Assembly (NCBI RefSeq): GCF_030052815.1
Contig: NC_079496.1
Coordinates: 68,251,652 to 68,315,651, forward strand
Length of the DNA: 64,000 bases
Direction of reading: 5' to 3'
Origin: Hevea brasiliensis
Lineage: Eukaryota; Streptophyta; Magnoliopsida; Malpighiales; Euphorbiaceae
A program made the position numbers and the translations under genes. Of the stretch, positions 10,641-24,300 are shown piece after piece; the stretch's first letter is position 1; each line of letters begins with the position of its first letter. The notes beneath the pieces were generated by a model. The model was not told the origin of the DNA. It saw only the letters and a program-made list of their open reading frames with translations, and searched no databases.

Positions 10641-13089
10641 TAAAACAATAATATACAAATAGTCAATATTTATTTCAATTGAAAATAATTCAAAAGAAAC
10701 AGTTGTTGTGAACAAACCTCTGATGACTGTCTCCCTGGTCTAGACTCAGTGTTTCTTTCCCTTTTGTTGAGTCCTTGTTAACTGAGAAACACAATTTGAA
10801 GTGTTTCAGTGTTAAATTAATTTACCTCTAACGATAATGTTCGATAAACAATTCACTGAATACCTTTATTTGCTAAGTCACCTAATATACCGACCCTCGA
10901 CGTGTTCTAGGTAATTTAGGTCTTAGTGTCATTAATATGTCATATTCGATAGGGTTTTAGGTTTGGTATGTTTTACCAAAGTCATTTCCTTGTTTAGTGC
11001 ATTTTAATGCAAATTGCTGGATTCCGGGACACTGGTTTGACCTAGCCGGACGGTCTAGTTCCCTCAGTTTTTGGGTCTCGGTCGAAACTACAAACTTGTA
11101 GATCTATGTCTTATGGACCGCGGTACAAAATTTTAGGTCAATCCGAGTTAAGTAGACCAAGTTATGGTCATTACACTATTGCTGGTCAAATGGCATCAAT
11201 TAGGTCATTTTTTTGGTCAATTTGGTCAACTTTGGTTCGGCCAGTTTTTGGACCCGAACTTGTGCAAGCTTTTTGACTTGCTTATGGTCATTTCTGGGCT
11301 TTGGTGTCTTCATAAGACTTGTAGGTATGGGTCTTAACTATTCTTGGTTAAAATTTCAGGTCAATTGGACCTGTTTTGAGTGAGTTATGACCTAAACACT
11401 CACTGCTGCCCAATTGGTCATTTTTCAGGTCCTAATTGCACCTAATCCGAATTGGTCATTTTCTTAGGTCACCTTGAAAGCAGAATTTTGGTATGGTTTC
11501 TCAATGAAAGTTGGCACATTTTGTGCCTAGTTTCACCTCAAATTGGTCTCATACCAATTGAGGTTACACATTTAAGGTTATAGGCTAAAATGTACACTGC
11601 CCTCAATATGCCTTTCACGCCCCACTTCAAACACACATTTACCTTTGCAATTTGTTTACTTACCTACCAATCTGTTTTGGTACATTACCAAAAGCATTTT
11701 CTACATTACATCAACATTACTTTGGGCAGATTACCATTACCCTCAACACACCAATTATAATTCACATTTACAATTTCTAAGTACCATTACATGCACACCT
11801 AACCATTACAAATTTTACATACACTTTACAATATCAATCTACATACATATCATCAATCCTTCTAGGTCAATATTCTGCCTACACTTCCTTCAATATATAC
11901 ATTTACTCAAGTGTTCCCAAGCTGCATAAACCTTCTTCAACATCAAAGTGCCGTCCAACTTACCAATTCCCATCCAAGTGCATAAATCACCATATAAACA
12001 TGAAGTAATTCACTAGGTTACTAACTCACCATGATCAACATTATTTCTCATCAATTATATGCATAATAAATCACTAAATGCGTGACCCCATGGCTGTCCA
12101 AAAAATGGCTATCTCAATAACTACTTAAACTTTAAAATTTCCTTCACAAAATTAACACCCATAACATGAACATAAAGTTTAACAAAGGAATTCTCAAAAG
12201 TGTAAACTTACCTTTGATTGTAACTTGCTAAACCTTCACCAAACTTCTCAAATTTGGTATCAATATCTTCCTTGTGATGTGTAGACAAAGTTTAATGAAG
12301 AACCCTAGGTGATTTGGGGTTGAAATGAGGGGATGGATCAAGCTTTACCCAAAACGGCCATGGAGGTGTTGTGTTCTTGATTCGGCAATATTGAGAGGAC
12401 ATGAGGAAGATGAGATTTCAGCTGGTTAGTGGACTTACTTCAGCCATATTTATGTTTAATTAAATCCCTAGTGGTCCACTAACTAAATTTAAATCATATT
12501 TTAAGCTAACTTTCACTTAATCCCACATTTAACCTTGATTTTAGCTATTTACTTTAGGTACCACTAAATTAATTTTTCCTTTTATTTTCTAAGTGTAATA
12601 CTATTTATTTTTAATGGACATTTAGGTCAAAAGACACTTCGGGATGTCAAATGACCATAATGCCCTGCTCAAAGTTACGTTCCCGATTTTTCGGTATTAC
12701 CGGGTTTTGTCTGTTTTTCGATTTCTCACTTTTCTTTGTACTAATTATTTAATTTTTCTTTGATCTTTCTAATGATATTTATTCTTCAACAAGGGTCTAT
12801 TTAAGTCCTAAAAATATTTTCCAGGGTTCCCCGCAGTCCAGGGCTAGTCAACGGTCCACGCCGTGACTTCCCGGTGCGGTCACCCATCGTTAGGTTTCCC
12901 GGCTCGTTTAACTTGGTCACATTTCTTTGCTATCATTTTTTCTTTGTTTTTCTTGTGCTTTCTTTTCTTGTATTTCATTATTTTATGTCTCCTCACTCAT
13001 ATCGAAGTACGGTTCTAGGCATCCTAGCTGTCCGGACAACACTAGTCACCGGAGCAGCAGAACGCACTACCGAACTTTGGGGTGTTACA

Positions 13090-13376
13090 GTCTCATCATA
13101 GTCGATTCCTTGCCTTTGGCAAAACCCTTTCGCTACTAGCCTTGCCTTATAGGTCTCTACCTTTCCATCAGAACCAATTTTCTTCTTGAAAACCCATTTG
13201 TTCCCTATAGGTACAATACCTTCAAGTGGGTCAACAAGATTCCAAACTTGATTCTTATACATGGAATCAATCTCGGATTTCATAGCATCAATCCATTTTA
13301 AAGAGTCTATATCTGATATAGCTTCTTCATAGGTAAGTGGATCATCTCCATGATCTACTTCTTCATGAGTAGACAA
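13090..13376 (-). pseudogene. pol: Copia RT, N-terminal segment
   Basis: It encodes the start of the RVT_2-type reverse transcriptase: DPLTYEEAISD, KWIDAMKSEIDSM, VWNLVDPLEG, KWVFKKKIGSDGKVETYKAR, LVAKGFCQRQGIDYDET. It is cut after this motif by the group B solo LTR and continues at 9430. Upstream, at about 13377-13502, the integrase-RT linker carries in-frame stops. Confidence 0.9.
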
Positions 13377-13502
13377 CTCTTATTCTTCTTCATGAAGGAA
13401 ATCATATCTCACTAGTGGGTGAGATACCCTGGTTGTTCTATGAGGAATAACTGTAGATGTTTCATCAATGGGTGTAGGTTGACTAGATGGATCTATATCC
13501 AT

Positions 13503-14297
13503 CTAATCTATTGGTTGTGTAGAATTCTCTAATTCTAACTCTATTTGCCTTCCTTTGCCTCCTTCTAGAACAAACTTTTGTTCAAGAAATGTAGCATCTC
13601 TACTCACCACAACCTTTTGTGATGTAGGCAAATAAAAATAATATCCAAAACTATGTTTTGGATATCCAACAAATTGACCCTTTTCTGATCTGGTTTCTAA
13701 TTTATCATTGTTCAGCTTTTTGATATAAGCTGGACAACCCCAAATCTTAACATGCTTAAGACTTGGTTTTCTTCCATGCCATATCTCATAAGGTGTGGAA
13801 GAAACTGATTTTGATGGAATCCTATTCAGAATATACAAAGCTGATTCTAATGCAAATCCCCAAAAGGAGATTGGCATATCAGTATAAGTCATCATACTAC
13901 GTACCATATTCAATAGGGTATGATTTCTCCTTTCAAATACACCATTCAGCTGTGGTGTTCCTGGAGGAGTCAGCTGGGAAACAATGTCGTGTTCTCTTAA
14001 GTATTCATCAAATTCAGTACTCAAATATTCACCTCCACGATCTGATCGAAGAGCTTTAATACTCTTTCCTGTTTGATTTTCTACTTCAAATTTAAATTCT
14101 TTGAACTTTTCAAAGGATTCATGTTTGTATTTCATCAAATACAAATACCCAAACCTTGATTTATCATTAGTAAAGGTAATAAAGTAATGAAAACCGCCTC
14201 TAGCCATTTCTTTAAATGGACCACATACATCACTATGTATTAGCTCCAAAATATTTTCAGCCCTTAGCCCTTGTCCAACAAAGGGTGATCTAGTCAT
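13503..14297 (-). pseudogene. pol: Copia integrase core and C-terminus
   Basis: It shows the rve-fold integrase with HSDVCGPF (first Asp), RSDRGGEYLS (second Asp) and GVFERRNHTLLNMVRSM (Glu), followed by PYEIWHGRKPSLKHVKIWGC and the GYPKHSFGYYFY region. All three catalytic acids are visible. The zinc-binding (pre-integrase) part upstream, about 14298-14584, is readable but has stops (for example near 14310). Confidence 0.9.
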
Positions 14298-14584
14298 TTT
14301 GCCCTAAAGGCAAGATTCATAAGTTGGAGTAGGCTCAAAGCCCAATGAGGATAGAATACCCATTTTCTCCAGTTTTGCAATCCTATCTTCTGCAACATGA
14401 CATAATCTTAAGTGCCAAAATATTTTGAACTTGAGTTGGTTTTCACCATGGCATTGCATTCATTTAGATCACTTGCATTCATTTTGTGTTTGTCATTATT
14501 ATCCAAATAATAAAGACCATCATTCATATAACCCGAACCAACATATTTATTTCCAAAATAAATATTGCAAACATCATCTGTGAA

Positions 14585-14902
14585 CTAAAATTCATAGCCA
14601 TTTCTAGTCAAACTATATATAGAAATGATGTTCTTAAAAGCATCAGGTACATATAAAATATTATCCAAACATAAAACATGTCCAGACATGTAAAAAGATT
14701 TAGATCTTACAGTTAAAGCTTCAACAGTTGAGACATTACCAATCCGGAGTATAACATCTCGAGAATGCAAGCTGCTACTATTTGCTAGTTCCTGCATATC
14801 ATGAGAAATGTGAGAACTGGCACCAGTATCTAAAACCCAAGCTGTAGATGAACTATAAGTATCATCAGAATCTAAATAACAAGATATGGACATACCTTCC
14901 AA
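14585..14902 (-). pseudogene. pol: Copia protease region
   Basis: AWVLDTGASSHISHDM carries the D-T-G aspartic protease active site, followed by ILYVPDAFKNIISIYSL, the usual copia protease end. It is bounded by a stop at 14585-14587 and continues upstream toward the gag zinc knuckle. Confidence 0.88.
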
Positions 14903-15756
14903 AGGTGTATCCTTCTTATCCTTCAGAGAAGCAATATACTCTGGGCAGTTCCTTTTCCAGTGCCCATCCTTCTAGCAGTGGAAACAATTTCCTTTGCCTC
15001 CATCAGCTTCAGTCTTCCCTTTCTATTTAGCTATTTTCTTAGAAGGACCAGGAATCTGAGATTTCTTTTTCTTATTGCCCTTCTTCTTGTTGGACTTTCC
15101 AATAGAAGAAGATGCAATCAAAGCTACCTCTTTTCCTTATTGCCCGGCATATTCTTTTGGGCAATAACCAGCATGTTGAGTAAACTAGCTAAGGTGCATT
15201 CCTGTTTTGTCATATGGAAATTTATCACAAAATTCCCAAAAGACTCAGGAAGGGACTGAAGGATCAAATCCTTCTGTAGTTGGAAATCCATGTTGAAGTC
15301 AAGATGTTCCAGCTGCTCAATCAGCCAAATCATCTTGTGGACATGATCCCTAACATTCTGTCCCTTTGACATCCTCATGCGGAATAACTGTCTAGATATC
15401 TCATACCTATCATTCCTGCTATGCTCATCATACGACTCTTGTAGGTAAAGGAGCATCTCACTCGCACTCTGCATGTTCTCATGCTGCTTCTGTAACTCAT
15501 TACTCATGGAAGCAAGCGTGTAACACTTAGCTCTCATATCATGCTCCTTCCACTTGTCCAAAGTTTTATATTCCTCTTGAGTGGCCTCTGGAGGTAAGGG
15601 ACAAGAAACATTTGAGTCTAGAAAATATCCTATATGTTCAAGGTTCAGGACAAGTTTCAAATTTCTTAGCCAATTAGATAGATTAGGTCCTGTCAACCTA
15701 TTGTGATCAAGTATGCTTTCAAGGATATTGGATGGTGGTGGTTGTTCTATGCTCAT
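14903..15756 (-). pseudogene. gag: Copia gag with broken zinc knuckle
   Basis: The ATG at 15756 (MSIEQPPPSNILESILDHNR) opens a 210-codon frame with the copia gag motif LTGPNLSNWLRNLKLVL and the UBN2-like region, ending at 15124. A one-base frameshift there leads into a Lys-rich stretch and a zinc knuckle read as CFHC-x-KDGHWKRNC (about 14950-15000). The x is an in-frame TAG, and a second TAG lies near 15025. No complete gag protein can be made. Confidence 0.88.
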
Positions 15757-15956
15757 TTTATCAGAAAATTAACTGCAGAAAATAACCAGATTAATTAGTA
15801 AATGTATCATGTAATTAACCAAAATGATTATGGTCTTTTAATCAAATTGGTCCTCCCACTAACTTAGCGAATCCTACACTTCCAAAGTAGTAAACGAAAA
15901 TCCTAGTTGGATGGATTTCTAGTGGGTGATTGAATTCTTATAATTTTGTTGATCAT

Positions 15957-16171
15957 CCTCAGGTACATCCATTATTGGAATTACAATAAACTATAAGTGA
16001 GCAACTCCTTGCCCTTCACATCTCATGTGAGGTTCAATCCTTTACCTAGCCCCTAATTTTCAAAATCTCAGGTACATCCATTATTAACATATATTGCATT
16101 AGTTAAGTTGATCCCATTGAACCAGTAATTATGCAAATAATTTTAATATCCTCAGGTACATCCAATATTGG
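15957..16171. repeat. Three dispersed copies of CTCAGGTACATCCAtTATT
   Basis: Copies at about 15957-15979, 16065-16084 and 16149-16171, with AT-rich DNA between. They are the only near-exact repeats in this part of the leader. Confidence 0.75.
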
Positions 16172-16924
16172 CCATCAAATCATTTACATATTTAGAACAT
16201 CTCATGCTTAACAATTATTCTTAAGAAAATCTCTTAAATTAATTGCATCTTATGCAACTATTTAAAATTTCTTAAAATAATTGCCCCAATGGAGGGCCCA
16301 TGTTATAATTACTTTAATTATAGCATTTCCAACTTAATTATTTGTTTGGAAGATTTTATGGTCATCCTAATTACTATTAAGGTCTCACTTTGCACATTAT
16401 CTATTTAGCATGCATATATCATATAATTGCATACATTCCCATACATCTCATGCATTCATGGATAAGCAGTAAATATGGTATGATCATGGATTTTCTAAAG
16501 GATTCAATTCTGAGCCACCAAGAATTGAATTAGGGCATTCCTAGGTGCATTTATTCATTCATTTTATAAGAGTTGTTGAAGGAGTACATAATCAACACTT
16601 GATCTTGAATTCCTCCCACTGGTCCCACCAATACTCTTGACCTCCTTGAACTTCTTGCAATCCAATATTACATAGTAATCCTTGGCATACCAAAGCAAAT
16701 TTACAAGAACTTAAATAAATGAAATTACAACCCAAAATTATTACAACCTTAATAATATATGCCCAAAATAAATTAAAATAAATAAATTAATTTAAAATCC
16801 CAAAGAAACATAAAAGAAATAAATCCAATCACATTGGTCTTTTATAGTCCATGATCATCCATCATGCATATCACTATTTAACAATTAAATAAAACATACA
16901 TAATTAAATTAAATTGAATATCTC

Positions 16925-17210
16925 ATATTCAAATTAAAAATCCAGATTTGAATATGATTCAAATAAATTTAAAAATCCAGATTTGAATCTCATTCAAACA
17001 AATTTAAAAATTCAGATTTGGATCACATTCAAACAACCTTAAAAATTTAGATTTGAATCACATTCAAACAATTTTTAAAAAATCAGATTTGAATCACATT
17101 CAAACAATTTTTTAAAAATTCAAATCTGAATATTATTCAAACAACTTTAAAAATTCATATTTGAATCACATTCAAACAGTTTTTAAAATTCTGATTTGAA
17201 TCAAAATTTG
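16925..17210. repeat. 35-bp minisatellite in the copia leader
   Basis: Eight diverged units with cores at about 16941, 16976, 17011, 17046, 17082, 17119, 17154 and 17189 (spacing 35-37 bp). The unit is roughly AAAAATTCAGATTTGAATCACATTCAAACAATTT. In the unit at 17119 the core reads CAAATCTG, the reverse complement of CAGATTTG. Confidence 0.9.
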
Positions 17211-17457
17211 ATTGTGTGATTAAAACTACTAATTAAACACTTTAATTAGTCATAGGATAGGCCTTAGATCATACAACAATTGCAGAAATAAAAAGCCAAA
17301 CCTTGCACCGCCCATGAAGCCACAAACCTTGCGCACCATGTTGTTGTTCTTCAAGCATGCCGCCACACATCCATTGCAACCAGTGATGGATAAATCATCT
17401 CATGATCAAAACACACAATTAAATCATATAATAAACAATCTAAATGGCTAATATAGT

Positions 17458-17471
17458 GGCTCTAATACTAA
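17458..17471 (-). other. Copia primer-binding site
   Basis: On the minus strand TTAGTATTAGAGCC follows the 5' LTR end. It is two transitions away from TTGGTATCAGAGCC, the initiator-Met-tRNA site. Confidence 0.85.
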
Positions 17472-17472
17472 T

Positions 17473-19544
17473 TGAAGGAGCGAAAGCATGAAAAACACAA
17501 GTTTATACCATTGAATTCAAAAATTTTCACCTAGGGTCACATGCATCATGCAAGATTTATTTTTATCTATTTGATTTCAATGATAAACAACAAATTAAAA
17601 CTCTTTTAATATGTTTTTTGGATCTGTATTTGCCATTTAAGATTTTAAAATTAATCATATTAATTTTAGAACCCTAGATTAAATCAAGAATAAATACATT
17701 AACCTCTTGATGTACTGCAGTGTATTTGTGCCTTTAAGATGAGTCTTGAGGACACCAGATGTTGTCCCTCTAGCTTGTCCACACCAAGAACACCTATGGC
17801 AGCCCTTGAACAACTTCTAAAGCTTTTTCTATTAATTAAAAAATCAAAATTTTCCTTTTAAGAGATTAAAGATGTAAACAGGACACTAGAAACAATTCTA
17901 GTATTTTTAATTCAAGAGATTATTTGCTAATCTCTTGGAATAGATGAGAGATGAAGAAAAAGAGAGAATGGGAGCTTCAAGGTGGCGGCACAAAGGAGGA
18001 GGCAGTAGCTTGTGTTATTTTTCTTTTCATAACAACACTTATATAACTAGGTAAACACATAAAACCCTTGCCACATGTCACCCTCTGATTGGTTCTAGGT
18101 TTAATTGACCCAATCACATTATGCCAAGTGTCAAACCCATATTTAATCTTCATTTTAATCATCTTACATGATTAAAAGACATTTGGAAAGCTTATGTATA
18201 GTGCCATGTGTCACCATCACATGGTGCCACATGTCACCCTACGAAATGACCAAAATGCCCCTGTGTCTTAATTTTGAGTTCTCAACCCAAAATAATTATT
18301 TCTCTTCTTCTAATCAATTTATATCAAATATAAATTAATTAATTAATCTCTATTAATTAATTTCTCATTAATTAAATTCATATTTAAACACTTTAAATAT
18401 AAATTTAACTTATACTGTACATCCAATAACCTAGATTTGATTTCAAGTCATGCTTATTAATCAATTAAACTCTTTAATTAATTAATTAATTCATATTTAA
18501 TTAGGTGATAACTTGTGTATTTGTGTGACTTACTAAGCTCATCACTAATTGGCAATGAGATATGATATCAACTCTTAATATCATCAGAACTCTTTCTTAC
18601 CATAAATGATTTCTCTAAATCATTTTATGCACCTCATAAACCATGGTTAACACCTAGCATAGCATGCCATAGACACCCAATTAGCAATAAGATTTACCTT
18701 AAATGAACCTATAATCATATGTTACCATGCACTAGAATCTCTCTGTTATAAAATCCCAACTCAAGCTGGAGTCATGGTTTATGTCAAACTCCATTTGCTA
18801 TGAATATTATGTTCTCTTTTAATTCCAGTTCTTGATTAAAAGATTTTCTCATCAGAAACTCTTTTCTGATTAAATCTATTTGTCCTGGCCAGGAACTTGA
18901 AACATTAAGAACAATTAAATGAACATAGGATTTTATCTCTATTTACTTAGAGGAATAGATTCCATCTTGATCAACACCTACATCCATATATAACTAGTAG
19001 GAGCCAACACATGCCCATATACCCATACACAGTACAAGTATTAAAGTAGTATCAAACTCAAACCACCTATATACAAGATAACTGTGCTATCTCAGGTCTA
19101 AAGATTATATGCACTGATATGATTTATGATAATGCATTGACAAGAGTAAACTCCATGTGCTTGTCATAAGTATCACTGGTTCGGCCTACTTATCATGTAT
19201 AAGTGCCTATCATGTTTGTTATATGGCATGAGACTCACCATTCTATGTTATTTATATCTCATATAAATAACTTGGAAACAAATATGAATACAATCTTTCT
19301 GGATGAGTCATGTCCTTATTATGAAGTATCCTCGATTCTGAACCTATTTATGATACTTTGTACTACAAATACTGTCACTCATGTTCTTAACAACTTAAGA
19401 ATAGAATTGCTAATAAAATATCAATGGACCTTTTCTATTATACATAAATATATTATGTAAACAGAAAAGTGGAAATGCCTTTTATTAATAAAAACATGTA
19501 CAAGATTCATACTAAATGATATGCTCTAGGGCATACTATTAACA
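17473..19544 (-). repeat. Copia 5' LTR
   Basis: TGAAGGAGCGAAAGCATG... to ...CTATTAACA, 2072 bp, with TSD CTATC just beyond. It matches the 3' LTR with scattered substitutions. It lacks about 38 bp present near 6966-7005 of the 3' LTR (AGGGACTTTGCAATCTAATT...) and lacks the 23-bp duplication. Confidence 0.94.
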
Positions 19545-19549
19545 CTATC

Positions 19550-21351
19550 CACCAATCACAATTAAGCACTACTTAAATTAAACAATAAAAGAGGATAAAT
19601 GATACAAAAAAATCAAAAAGTAATATGTTTCTTCTTCACCCAAACCAGACATCTCACTCTCCCTAATCCATTCTTCCATGGAAGCTTAAGGCAAGCTTGA
19701 GACAACCTGCCAAATCACCTCTAAACCCTAATTTCTCTTCATGAAAATTTGTCCCTACAACTAGAGCAAGCATTGGACAGTAATTTGAAGAGGAAAAAAA
19801 AAGTTTTGGCAAGCTTGGGAGTAGCTCCAACAAGGTTAGTGCCTATACTTACTTCCTTATCTTTTTAATCTTTGTTAGGAAGACAAATTAAATGAGAATG
19901 TATTGTAGAATTGAACAAAATAATTATATTGAACTATGTATGAGAATTGGCAGCCATGGGAGAATGATGAAATTTATTGATTTGTATGAATTGAATTGTT
20001 TAGAAGTGGTTTGTGATGAGAAAACTTGAGTTAGGTGTTGAATTATGTATGTTGGATGTGTTAGATGGCACAGATAGCATAAAATGGACACTTTGGAAAT
20101 TAGGGTTTGGGAAAAATTAGAGTTTTGCTTATGTAATGGTATATTAACATTCTAATGGTCAATTAGTGGCCATTTGAATGTGTGTGAGGAGGAATTGAAG
20201 TGGGTAAGGATAATGGAGTTGAGCTTAGGCATGCTGCCCTTGGTGAAACTGTAGGACTAGGTGTGAGTCCAGTAGGTTTGGGCAGCTATAACTAGAGTTG
20301 TATAGGTTAAATTGGTGCAAAGCCAATTGGACATGAAACTAGACACATAATGGTAAAACTTTGGTGAAGAAACCCAACCTAGAAAACCAAACCAAATTGA
20401 CCTAAAAATTACCCTGATTCGGGTGACCAACATACTGTCCCTGGAAAATGACTAAATGAATAATATTTGTTTAAATGGCCATAACTCAGTATAGAAAAGT
20501 TCAATTCATCTGAAATTTTATCAACAAAAATCTGAGACATAGCCCTACAACTTTCATGAAAGACACAAATCCAAATTCTGACTATAACCTAGTCAAATTG
20601 CCAACCAAACTTAGGTCACCAAATCTGGTAGAATCAAATTGCCTAGAAATTTTGGGTACAGGTCAATCCGGCCAATAACGGTAAAATGACCATAACTTGA
20701 GCCACAAAACTTCAAATGGAGTGATTCAAAAAAAGAAATATAATAGACACAATAAGGAACAACTTTCATGAAGACAATTTTGTCAAATTCCTATTGTACA
20801 AATGACCAATGGAACAGTAATCCTAAAGTATGAAATCTGAAAATTTTGAATAACATAAGATAAGCTTTGAAATGGTATTAGAAATCAATACCAACAAAAA
20901 TAAAATGTAAAATGTGGTATCTTAGGTTCAATAAATTTATTATGTATTAAAAAGTCAATAATTTGAGTGAATAGTAATGTGAATAGTAGTACAAAGACCC
21001 AAAGTGTAAGAACTAAATTGGTGAGGAAATTAAGGTATGAAATTTGGAATCCATGAAATGTTCATGGATTACTTGGAATAAAAATAGGAATTTACCCCAA
21101 TGACTTAATGAATATTTAAGTTATGTGAATATATAATTAAGATTTGTATTCCCATTACTAGTAGGTCTAATAAAATGAGTGATACCACTTGAATATGAAA
21201 TGAAATTAACCTAGATGGATTGTTGAGACTTATCCTCCCAACACCAGTGGAGTTCATAATATATTAGCAATACAACTTGAAGTATGAAATGTACTTTACA
21301 TGAATAGATTGTTCAATGAATAAATGTGATAAAAGTGTCATTTGGGATTTA
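19550..21351 (+). repeat. E2 group A LTR, continuation
   Basis: It resumes the group A sequence (compare 4079 onward) after the copia TSD. It carries the CCAATTGGACATGAAACTAGAC module and its diverged repeats at about 20280-20880. It is cut at 21351/21352 by E3 before the hairpin region, so the rest should lie beyond the right edge. ATTTA (21347-21351) is the predicted E3 TSD. Confidence 0.8.
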
Positions 21352-24300
21352 TGTAACACCCCTCACCCGTCTACAGTGTAGCAGAGCAAGGCGTTCTACA
21401 CCGCATGTTAGAGCACCTAGTTTGTGATTATCTCATTTCCTGAACTCAATTTGATTTTAAGAAGTCTTTTATGTAAAATTCATATCATGCTGGTTCTATT
21501 TTCATACTTTAATAAAATCAGTATTTCAAAAATGGTAATAAAAATCCGGTAAGGTGCAGTCTGTATTTCGGACAAACTGTCCTTCTAAACCTGTTAAAAA
21601 CAATTCAATATGATAATATTTTCAAAATCTCAACTATTTCATAGTTTGAAAATACAATCTATCATAATTTACATTCATCTAAATACTCTCCATAGGAGTT
21701 TAATATGTACAATTTATTACAAACCTTAAAGTTTTAGAATATACAAAATTACATAACAAAATGTCAAAATATAACTGATAGTCATTACACAAGATCCTAC
21801 GTCCTACCATATATGCACTGTAGTGCAGATGACTCTGGACTCCTGTGCAGATCTGATGTCTCACCTGGTCATAGGTCTGCTGGGCTCCCCAGCTGTGTCT
21901 CCAATACCTAAGCGTAGCAAAAGCAACGTGCTAAGCAATTCTACTTAGTGGTGCCAAATATAAAGAAATATACACTAAAATAAAATAAATGAATTGTTTA
22001 TGAATTATGACATCGATATTCTTTGCAGTTGCTGTTTCTAATTTTATTTGCTAATCTTTCATTTTTGCTAATTTTGCTAATTTTGGTGGTACTGTATGTC
22101 AATAAACTAAATTTAGCTATTTGAATTTAATAATGCTTAAATTAACTGCCCATGTAGCCTATACACTGACCAGACTGGATAAACGAATATACTAGCACTG
22201 GCTAGCTAGTACCTCGGGCCGTCACACCATTGGTCACAAAGTGTTTCCCGGTGTGCAAACAGTGTGGCTAAAAAGCCATATAGTCAATTCGGCGATAAGC
22301 CGAGTATAATAACACAATACGTATAGTCGTAGGCTATTAAAGTCACAGTGCAGCATAATATACCGTAAAAACACAGTATGGCATAAATTCATTTACAGAA
22401 TAGCTGTCAGAATCCTATTGGTATGCCAACCTATCCAAACTAGTCAACTAGGCAAATTAGGGCACACTACAAATTAATTGTTTAATTCTTCATTTTTTTG
22501 AATTTACTAGTTATCATGTAATTCACAAGTCAATGTAAATGTTGACCTTTTTAGATATCATGGATAAGTTGATTCTAATATCAACATGTCACAATTTTTA
22601 ATTCAATATGCTGCCAATATAGTGCAATTTACTCTTTTCACAAGTTGGCATTTTATTGCCAAATTACATCAAGCTTCATTGCATGTAAATGTCAAATTTT
22701 CAGTTTTAGTGTGCTAGGTCTAGCTTAATGTCCTATTTCTCTTAGTTTTTAGCTTCTGGTCAAAGAAGAAAAATTTTAGCTCTATGTCTTATTAAACTTT
22801 TAGCACAAATTTTAGGTCATTCTGAGTTGTATAGACCATGATATGGTCAATTTACTAAAGCTAGACAGATTACATCTTTAGTGCAAAATTTGGTCAATTT
22901 TAGGTCAAATTCAGTTCTGGCAGTGTTGGTACCCAAACTTAGGCAAGCAATGTGAGTTGGTTCTGGCCATTTCTGGGCTTTGTGTCTTCATAAGAATTGT
23001 AGCTCTATGTCTAAGCCTTTCATGATAAAAATTTCAGGTCATTTGGACCTCTTTAGAGTAAGTTATGGTCATCTTAGTGACTACTGTTCATATGGTGAAA
23101 AATCTGAGCTTGCACTTACCGATTCCGAATTAGGACCATTTTTAAAGTCAGTTTCTAGGCAGAATTTTGGAAACATTTCTACATGAAGTTGGCTTATTTT
23201 GTGTCTAGTTTCACCTCCCATTGGCCTCATACCAATTGGGGTCACCAATTGTCACTTATGGTTCAATTTGCCTACTGCCTTCACAACACACAATCTGCAC
23301 ACAAAGAACACTTCCAAATGACACTTCTCCTCCCCCCAAAACTACAAATATACATTCATAACACTTCTATACCATTCATCATATCTCAATCATGTCCATT
23401 TGGGCAGAATATATAAGTGTTCCATGTACATTATACAACCCTAATTTGCAAAGTTAAATTCAACATGATATATACATGAAAACACTTGATTATAACATAT
23501 ACCTCCCAACCATTACTTCACATACACTGCTCTCAATTCATCTTCACCATAATTCATCAAGAAAATTCATGAAAGCAAACACTAATTCATGAATTTAAAG
23601 GCTGCCAAAAGTGGCAGTTTACTAAGGTATACAAATTGCTTTCCAAACCCTTAATTTCATGTACTCAATGTACATATACATGGAAACTAAATTGCTACAA
23701 CTTTAAAATGACTAAATCAATATTATTTTCCATCCATTAGAGGTAAGAAAAAACTCAAGCAACATAGGTTCTCATGGCTGCCAAAATTGAACAATACCAT
23801 AACTCAATAAATTCTTCCATTCTCTTCACCATTCAACTCACCTCAACCTAAACATGAAGTTTACTAAAGCAAGGGAGGGAATTTGGACACTTACCTATTT
23901 TTGTAGCTTTCTCAAACCTCACTAAACTTTTTCTTTTTGCTGCCAATGTCTTCCCCAAGCTGAGTATGCAAGGTTTAATGAAGGAACCAAGTGGAAATAA
24001 TGGCTAAATCAATGGTGCATGGTGATGGAACTCATTTGGCCATGGTGGACTTCAATGGAGTTTCTTTCGGCTGGTTATTTCTCAAGGTTGAAGATGAGTA
24101 AATTCTGTCCAATTCAGCCTTTATATGTCCCATATTTTAAGGTTAGTGGAGCACTAAACAATAATTTAATGTTTGATGATTTAAAGTTTCACAATTTATA
24201 TTTTATGCCTCATTTCTTTCACTATTAATATAATGTACCACATTTTAATTTTTCATGATATTTTCAAAGTGTAATATAATTTATTTTTAATGGACATTGA

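Larger units (their letters stand above)
9431..13089 (-). mobile_element. Group B solo LTR inside copia RT
   Basis: It runs from TGTCACACCCTACCCCTCTG to GGGGTGTTACA on the plus strand, 3659 bp, with TSD GTCTC at 9426-9430 and 13090-13094. Removing the LTR and one TSD copy rejoins the RT reading frame. It contains the paired hairpins (10024-10073), TTGAGCAGTTGTA on the minus strand (9878-9890), and an about 70-bp tandem duplication (about 10506-10640) also seen in the other group B LTRs. Confidence 0.95.
15757..17457 (-). other. Copia 5' leader, about 1.7 kb, non-coding
   Basis: Sequence between primer site and gag ATG. It has no coding homology but contains three copies of CTCAGGTACATCCATTATT (about 15957, 16067, 16151 on the plus strand) and a 35-bp-period minisatellite (16925-17210). 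Long leaders are known in BARE/Angela-type elements. Confidence 0.8.
2808..19544 (-). mobile_element. Angela-like Ty1/copia retrotransposon, full length but inactive
   Basis: A minus-strand element with two LTRs, primer site, gag-protease-integrase-RT-RNase H order and polypurine tract. The TSD is CTATC at 2803-2807 and 19545-19549. The integrase-before-RT order defines copia. The long LTRs (about 2.1 kb), 1.7-kb leader and RNase H tail motif resemble Angela/BARE-type elements; the lineage is from memory of family features. Two later gypsy solo LTRs (3505-6645, 9431-13089) lie inside. Stops, a frameshift and the RT interruption make it non-autonomous. Confidence 0.92.

Noticed and set aside
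15257..15756. Copia gag considered as a host gene
   Set aside because: LTGPN/W motif, position between primer site and protease, and a downstream zinc knuckle identify it as retrotransposon gag.
23980..24230. ORF of 69 residues near the E3 LTR start
   Set aside because: LTR sequence; no homology, no support for expression.
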